The notes below the pieces were generated by a model. The model was not told where the DNA came from. It saw nothing but the letters and a program-made list of their open reading frames with translations, and did not search any database. Below are positions 14,942 to 18,880 of a stretch of 18,880 nucleotides of DNA, piece after piece. Where the stretch lies: contig CAZZMO010000024.1 of NCBI GenBank assembly GCA_964655475.1, forward strand, positions 1 through 18,880, given 5' to 3'. A program made the position numbers and the translations under genes. Source of the stretch: VGMA01 sp964655475 (lineage in GTDB: Bacteria; Chlamydiota; Chlamydiia; Chlamydiales; VGMA01). Position 1 is the first letter of the stretch, and the number at the start of each line of letters is the position of its first letter.

Positions 14942-15813
14942 TAACGCCATGTTTCGGGGTATAGCGCAGTTTGGCTAGCGCGGCTGCTTTGGGAGCAGTA
15001 GGTCGGGGGTTCAAATCCCTCTACCCCGAATCTCTCTTCATCATGAAGTCCAACGCCTTCATCATAATAATAAGCCTTACCACCAGCCGCATTGAAACCT
15101 TGAAGCATCCTCTCCCCTTCTCTCGTTAAGCACTTTGAGCTAAATAGGATATATTCCAGCCCGTGCCACATATCACTCACCATAGCCTCAGGCAATACCC
15201 GAAATGTCTCTGTTTTAACAAGAAGTGCTTTAAGCATCTCATCCAATAGCTCATAGTCGATGAGGTGCTCTTGAGGTAAAATCACCCCCCAAAGGCATTC
15301 CCCCTCAAAAGATAGGGGGCAGTTTTCAACCCGAACCTGTAAATGGAGGAACCTCTCTTTGGAGAACAGGGTAGCAATTTCAGAAAGCCTGTAAGGATGG
15401 GATAGGTAAAAAGAGACGTAAAGGGGAATGGTTTCAGGAACAATCGAGCCCAATCTATGGAGAAATTCAATAAAAATGCTCATTGAAAAGAGCTCCCTTT
15501 CAAAAGGACGGTCTTCCCTTCCATCGAGCCATTCTTGGTACATCATGAAGAGCTCTTCACTCGTACCTAGTATATGGGAAAGATCACTTCCCCCATGATA
15601 AAGGGAAATCCCTTGAATCTCCTCTTTTCTCACCTCTAGCACTTGGGCAGAAAGCTCCTTCATCGCCATTTGATAACTAGAAAGGCGGAGAGGGTTCGAA
15701 AATAGCGAACCTGTCAGGTCAAAATCAAAATCTATTTCTAATAAGGTGAGCTTTTCTTCCTTTAACAGGGGTGAAAAATCGAGAGAAGCGTTGAGAGAAA
15801 GGTCTATTTTCAT
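14941..15813 (-). CDS. Conserved-looking hypothetical protein, 290 aa, coupled to trmB
   Basis: I do not recognise a family. It begins MKIDLSLNASLDFSPLLKEE, is soluble with no signal peptide, and is rich in acidic and leucine residues. ATG 15813 is chosen because it forms an ATGA overlap with the trmB stop codon; an upstream in-frame start at 15861 lies inside trmB. The last ~29 codons (15029 down to 14941) run antisense through the whole tRNA-Pro gene, giving the spurious-looking GFEPPTYCSQS tail seen when tRNA genes are read backwards. The functional protein may therefore end near residue 260, or the overlap may be real because no earlier in-frame stop exists. Its link to trmB suggests co-transcription but not a known role. 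Confidence 0.75.
   Translation of the reverse strand: MKIDLSLNASLDFSPLLKEEKLTLLEIDFDFDLTGSLFSNPLRLSSYQMAMKELSAQVLEVRKEEIQGISLYHGGSDLSHILGTSEELFMMYQEWLDGREDRPFERELFSMSIFIEFLHRLGSIVPETIPLYVSFYLSHPYRLSEIATLFSKERFLHLQVRVENCPLSFEGECLWGVILPQEHLIDYELLDEMLKALLVKTETFRVLPEAMVSDMWHGLEYILFSSKCLTREGERMLQGFNAAGGKAYYYDEGVGLHDEERFGVEGFEPPTYCSQSSRASQTALYPETWR
14955..15029 (+). tRNA. tRNA-Pro (anticodon UGG)
   Basis: A full cloverleaf of 75 nt without encoded CCA: acceptor CGGGGTA/TACCCCG, D-stem GCGC/GCGC, anticodon stem GCTGC/GCAGT with loop TTTGGGA (anticodon TGG at 14990-14992), T-arm GGGGG TTCAAAT CCCTC, and discriminator A at 15029. UGG can read most or all proline codons in a reduced tRNA set. The gene lies wholly antisense within the end of the 290-aa reading frame. 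Confidence 0.97.
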
Positions 15814-16451
15814 GTTCTTTGATACCGTATGTAGTGGATATCTCTCCCTTTTTCTACCCAAAGGCGGTGGAAATAGGAGCTTCCATAACCTTCATGATTG
15901 ACCTCCTGGGGAGAAAACAGGGGGTGCTCTGATAAAACATCAATAACTTGATTCCGGTAAGGGACATCATCTGTGACAAGAGTAAAAATGCCACTCTGCT
16001 TCATGCAATGAGCCAGCGTGTCCATAAATGGAGTTTGAATTAATCTATGCTTAGCATGGCGATCTTTAGGCCAAGGGTCGGGGAAATTGACGAAAATTTG
16101 ATCAACACTCCCCTCTTTGAGGTAAAACTGTGCATAAGTTTCAGCTTCCCCCGCCACGATCAAGAGATTTTTGAGCCCTTTTTGCTCTTTTTTCACCCAT
16201 ATTTTTCTGATGCGGTCAAATTTTTTCTCCACGGCTACCCATTGGATATCGGGATATTCGAGGGCTTTATTGATGATCCATTCACCATTGCCGCTACAAA
16301 ATTCGACAAAAATAGGTCGATCTTGAGCTAAAAGCTCCTCTTTCCACTCTTCGTGAAGAGAATAATGGCGCGGGATGAATAAAACTTGGTTGTGAAAAAT
16401 AGGCTTCCTTTCTGCAAAGGAGTAAGGATAACGAAGATCTTGCTGTCTCAT
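15810..16451 (-). CDS. trmB: tRNA (guanine-N7)-methyltransferase TrmB, 213 aa
   Basis: TrmB methylates G46 in the variable loop of tRNAs using S-adenosylmethionine. It has the Rossmann SAM-binding motif IFVEFCSGNGEWIINKA and the second acidic strand WVAVEKKFDRI. The family hallmark IFVNFPDPWPKDRHAKHRL is followed by FTLVTDD. Length is normal. I start it at ATG 16451 (MRQQDLRYPY); an upstream TTG at 16505 would place codons through a hairpin and has no support. A hairpin directly precedes the ATG (16453-16486). Its TGA overlaps the ATG of the downstream unknown gene. Confidence 0.94.
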   Translation of the reverse strand: MRQQDLRYPYSFAERKPIFHNQVLFIPRHYSLHEEWKEELLAQDRPIFVEFCSGNGEWIINKALEYPDIQWVAVEKKFDRIRKIWVKKEQKGLKNLLIVAGEAETYAQFYLKEGSVDQIFVNFPDPWPKDRHAKHRLIQTPFMDTLAHCMKQSGIFTLVTDDVPYRNQVIDVLSEHPLFSPQEVNHEGYGSSYFHRLWVEKGRDIHYIRYQRT

Positions 16452-16452
16452 A

Positions 16453-16486
16453 GAAAATACTGTTTTTTTTCCATACAGTATATTTC
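16453..16486 (-). promoter_or_regulatory. Hairpin directly upstream of the trmB start codon
   Basis: On the minus strand GAAATATACTG (16486-16476) can pair with CAGTATTTTC (16462-16453), a ~10-bp stem with one bulge. The 13-nt loop holds the only purine-rich stretch (GGAAAAAAAA) near the start. One base separates the hairpin from the ATG. It could influence trmB translation, or mark the divergent tRNA-Leu promoter region. Confidence 0.4.
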
Positions 16487-16515
16487 TTGACGAAAAAGCA
16501 CTCAAGAGAGAAAAT
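16487..16515 (+). promoter_or_regulatory. Promoter of tRNA-Leu
   Basis: TTGACG (16487-16492), 17-bp spacer, GAAAAT (16510-16515). The -35 is strong and the -10 is a 4/6 match. The predicted start is about 16522, just before the mature tRNA at 16525. Confidence 0.5.
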
Positions 16516-16524
16516 TTCCCCCAT

Positions 16525-16605
16525 GCCCAGGTGGTGAAATGGCAGACACGCCAGACTTAGGATCTGGTGCCGCAAGGCGTGGGGGTTCAAGTCCCTTCCT
16601 GGGCA
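16525..16605 (+). tRNA. tRNA-Leu (anticodon UAG)
   Basis: An 81-nt class II tRNA: acceptor GCCCAGG/CCTGGGC, anticodon stem CCAGA/TCTGG with loop CTTAGGA (anticodon TAG at 16558-16560), a long variable arm (TGCC GCAA GGCG T), T-arm GGGGG TTCAAGT CCCTT, and discriminator A at 16605, as expected for leucine. CCA is not encoded. Its last 19 nt are antisense to the end of the HAD gene. Confidence 0.97.
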
Positions 16606-17357
16606 ATCTTTTTCGCGACATCATCCGCGAGAATCTTTCCGAAATGTTGTTGTTGAACCGTAACCATCTTGTGATCGACATGAGAGACAACATCATCAAG
16701 AAAGCCATAGCGAAGACCTGTGAAAGGGATCTTTCTCTCCAGACAAATCTCCTCGATCTGCTCCAAATGATCTTTCTTGTCATTCACAAATAGGATCTTT
16801 TTTGGCTGAAATCCAACACTCTCTAAAAGTTGGAATAGCCCTTTTCCTTTGTGGGAAGCTGCAGTAAAATAGACCCCATCTCGATAAAGCGTTCCCCAAG
16901 GATTGAGAATATAGACATCCTGAGCAGATGGCGCCGTTTTTTCCAGATGGACCCCAAGAGTTTTCAGCTGATCTAGAGATCTTTCCACCATACCAAGCCC
17001 TCTTGTCGTGAGCCCCATTACATGGCGATTTTGCGCCTGAAGCTTCGCAATTTGTTCTTTGATATAAGATTCCACAAGCTTTACTTCAGAGAGTCTCTGC
17101 ACAGATTCCCATTCAAAGAGAGTTTTTTTGATTGCTTCCTCTTTAGAAAGGCCACTTTTTTTGTAAGATTCATATCGGTGTTGAAACCAATGATCGTTTC
17201 CAAAAGTCTGCACAAGGTGGATCAGCGTGTGATCAAGATCATAAATCACTAATTGATCATGATCTAGATAATTTTCAAGTTCTTTGATTTCCCGAATTTC
17301 ATGAATTTCTGCTCGAGCGCAAGAAATGGCAAAAATAGTATAAATCCAATATTTCAT
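16587..17357 (-). CDS. Secreted HAD-like protein, DUF2608 family, 256 aa
   Basis: A haloacid-dehalogenase-fold protein of the DUF2608 type found in chlamydiae and Legionella; substrate unknown. The N-terminus MKYWIYTIFAISCARA is a short signal peptide (cleavage near residue 16; Cys13 could alternatively be lipidated, but the lipobox is poor). HAD motif I is VIYDLDHTLI with D40, D42 and T44; motif II is GLTTRG; motif III is the Lys in ASHKGKG; motif IV is ILFVNDKKDHL. ATG 17357 is chosen over an in-frame TTG at 17402 because AGGAGAGG sits about 5 nt before it and it begins the signal peptide. The leader forms an SD-burying hairpin (17361-17410). The gene follows the agmatinase fusion by 66 bp on the same strand. 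Its last codons overlap the 3' end of tRNA-Leu. Confidence 0.88.
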   Translation of the reverse strand: MKYWIYTIFAISCARAEIHEIREIKELENYLDHDQLVIYDLDHTLIHLVQTFGNDHWFQHRYESYKKSGLSKEEAIKKTLFEWESVQRLSEVKLVESYIKEQIAKLQAQNRHVMGLTTRGLGMVERSLDQLKTLGVHLEKTAPSAQDVYILNPWGTLYRDGVYFTAASHKGKGLFQLLESVGFQPKKILFVNDKKDHLEQIEEICLERKIPFTGLRYGFLDDVVSHVDHKMVTVQQQHFGKILADDVAKKIAQEGT

Positions 17358-17360
17358 AAC

Positions 17361-17410
17361 ACCTCTCCTTGTAGTCATAATCTCTACGACAGTCTCTAAC
17401 AAGGAGAGGT
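17361..17410 (-). promoter_or_regulatory. Leader hairpin that would bury the Shine-Dalgarno of the HAD gene
   Basis: On the minus strand ACCTCTCCTTG (17410-17400) is a perfect 11-bp complement of CAAGGAGAGGT (17371-17361), separated by 28 nt. The second arm contains the whole Shine-Dalgarno sequence and ends 3 nt before the ATG. The hairpin lies in the 66-bp gap between the agmatinase stop and the HAD start. No T-run follows, so it is not a normal terminator. Confidence 0.65.
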
Positions 17411-17423
17411 TTATCCGCCACTT

Positions 17424-18824
17424 TTATTTCTTTTTGTACTGATGGACGTAGGCAAAGGTGTTATAAATCAACTTTGCTGCAGTAAAATCAGAAGCTCTAA
17501 GATAACGATTGGGACAGAGCTCTACCACATCAAATCCTACGACATTGTGATGTTTTGCCACTGCCTTAATAAGCGTTGTGACAAAGGCCCAAGAAAGGCC
17601 ACCTGGCTCTGGAGTCGATACGGCAGGAATCTCTGCAGGATCAAACGCATCCAAATCGATGGAGATGTATACATCTGGATCGAGCTCATGAGTAATCTCA
17701 TCAATCCAATCATTCCAATCTTTAGGCTGCTTCATGATATCTCCAGCGTAAAAAACCTTTTCTGGCTTTAAGAAGGCTTGCTCTTCTTGTGATGTGGAGC
17801 GGACACCTACAGATACCACATTGTCACACTTTTCACCCACTCTTCTCATCACTGAAGCATGGCTATACTTACTCCCTTGATACTCATCACGATAGTCAGT
17901 ATGAGCGTCGATATGAAGAACCGAAACATCAGGATATTCAGCCAATACCGCGTTAACAGCTCCGAGTGAAATGGTATGATTACCCCCGATGACGCAAGGG
18001 AGCTTCCCATTTTTTAAGCTTCTTGCCACATGCCTTTGCACCTGCTCGAGCATTTTTTCAGGCTCAGACTTGATCACAGCTGGCATTGTGTGGAAGCCTT
18101 TTTTCGATAAAACAAGCCCAGTTTCGATGTCGAAATCTTCCAAAGCATTCGATGCGTGTAAGATCGCTCTTGGGCCCCGATCTGTCCCTTTTAACCATGA
18201 GGAGGTCGCATCAAAAGGGACAGGGATGAGGGTGTTTTCTGCTTCCTCAAACGCATGTTGAATTCCGAGAAATGGAACATCACATTCTGTAGAGACCGCT
18301 TCCTCGATTAAAGAATTGGTAAAACACATTGCGACAAGAACACTCGCGTACCTTTTCTCAGCAACCACCGTTTCTACGAGAGTATTCAGATTGAAATAAT
18401 CGTATCTTGCTGCATAAGCAGACTGGTAGAGCTCCATGAACATCTGTTTGAGTTCATGTTTCGCTTCTTCCTCACCAAGGTGTCCGTTGTAGTCACAAAT
18501 GAGACCACCAATTTCTTCACCTGTTTGTCGATCTTTGAGATTAGCATAAATAAGACCCGCTGTAGCCCTTTCACCTTGTTTTGCGTGTGATACGGCATGA
18601 ATTGTTTCCATAACCGATCCGAGAGGAAATGCATCTCTTCCTGGATGACGAATTTCTTTAGCCCCGACCGGTAGAGCTGGCTTGTAGAACATCAAATTGT
18701 AACGATCGATACCAGCTGCCTGCATAGCGAGCCCATGGCTCCCTGCATGGATCGTGATATCACTTTGACCGACACCCTTAGTAATAAAAAACTCATGCGG
18801 AATACGATTATTTATTTTTTTCAT
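17424..18824 (-). CDS. PvlArgDC-like domain fused to an agmatinase-type ureohydrolase, 466 aa
   Basis: The C-terminal half (about 183-466) is an Mn-dependent ureohydrolase. Ligands are all present: H283 (GGNHTISLG), D306/H308/D310 (LHIDAHTDY) and D390/D392 (SIDLDAFDP). KYSHASVMRRV resembles agmatinases rather than arginases, so agmatine to putrescine plus urea is the likely reaction. The N-terminal half (about 8-176) aligns through its length with pyruvoyl-dependent arginine decarboxylase: FFITKGVGQSD, LAMQAAGIDRYNLM, ALPVGAKEI, GEEIGGLICDYNGH, EEEAKHELKQM. The self-cleaving Ser-Ser/Thr-Ser pair is replaced by K48-P49 and the catalytic Glu by D111, so decarboxylase activity is doubtful. Start ATG 18824; upstream is AT-rich with no clear Shine-Dalgarno. 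The domain reading is from motif memory, not a search. Confidence 0.85.
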   Translation of the reverse strand: MKKINNRIPHEFFITKGVGQSDITIHAGSHGLAMQAAGIDRYNLMFYKPALPVGAKEIRHPGRDAFPLGSVMETIHAVSHAKQGERATAGLIYANLKDRQTGEEIGGLICDYNGHLGEEEAKHELKQMFMELYQSAYAARYDYFNLNTLVETVVAEKRYASVLVAMCFTNSLIEEAVSTECDVPFLGIQHAFEEAENTLIPVPFDATSSWLKGTDRGPRAILHASNALEDFDIETGLVLSKKGFHTMPAVIKSEPEKMLEQVQRHVARSLKNGKLPCVIGGNHTISLGAVNAVLAEYPDVSVLHIDAHTDYRDEYQGSKYSHASVMRRVGEKCDNVVSVGVRSTSQEEQAFLKPEKVFYAGDIMKQPKDWNDWIDEITHELDPDVYISIDLDAFDPAEIPAVSTPEPGGLSWAFVTTLIKAVAKHHNVVGFDVVELCPNRYLRASDFTAAKLIYNTFAYVHQYKKK

Positions 18825-18880
18825 AATTATTTATTATTTTTTGTTAGTGATAATTATGAAATTATTATTAACAGTTTTGT
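18825..18880. other. AT-rich upstream region of the agmatinase fusion gene
   Basis: These 56 bp at the window edge are almost all A/T. They should hold the promoter of the minus-strand fusion gene, but I cannot choose a convincing -35/-10 pair. Confidence 0.3.

Noticed and set aside
15814..15861. Upstream start for the 290-aa gene
   Set aside because: It lies inside trmB; the ATGA overlap start is more likely.

Overview
The window looks like chromosomal DNA from a member of the Chlamydiota outside the Chlamydiaceae (an environmental, 'Parachlamydiales'-type lineage). The evidence is the smpB-dnaN-recF order, which as I recall it is also the order in Chlamydia, a DUF2608/HAD secreted protein, a large helical-repeat protein with an Inc-like hydrophobic head, and short or overlapping gene junctions. 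I cannot name the genus from the sequence alone. No transposase, integrase, CRISPR array or phage gene is visible.

Region 1 (1-3430, minus strand) is accessory and AT-richer. It holds two copies of a cassette. The left copy has a promoter, a 91-aa secreted-protein gene and the start of a large gene that runs off the left edge. The right copy has nearly the same promoter, only a ~28-bp decayed stub of the small gene, and an 877-aa alpha-solenoid-like protein. The first 74 codons of the two large genes are paralogous.

Region 2 (3439-9023, plus strand) is a tightly coupled tripartite efflux operon: lipoprotein TolC-family channel, lipoprotein membrane-fusion protein, and MdtB/C-like RND pump. 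All junctions overlap.

Region 3 (9020-10621) has a GGQ release-factor-like rescue protein on the minus strand, a divergent TerC-family membrane protein only 10 bp away, an unknown 133-aa protein with a clear sigma70 promoter, and a 208-bp gap. The gap contains a striking 71-nt multi-hairpin element and a terminator-like hairpin; it is the longest stretch without a gene apart from short leaders.

Region 4 (10622-14847) has smpB, dnaN and recF on the plus strand, then pgi on the minus strand. recF and pgi overlap tail-to-tail by 77 bp. SmpB (trans-translation) and the GGQ protein both act in stalled-ribosome rescue.

Region 5 (14913-18880) has tRNA-Pro(UGG) and tRNA-Leu(UAG) on the plus strand, interleaved with four minus-strand genes: an agmatinase fused to a PvlArgDC-like domain, a DUF2608 HAD protein, trmB, and an unknown gene coupled to trmB. 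Both tRNAs lie antisense to the 3' ends of protein genes. The HAD gene has a leader that can form a perfect 11-bp hairpin burying its Shine-Dalgarno sequence. The fusion protein keeps all ureohydrolase metal ligands but lacks the residues that form the pyruvoyl group in its decarboxylase-like half.
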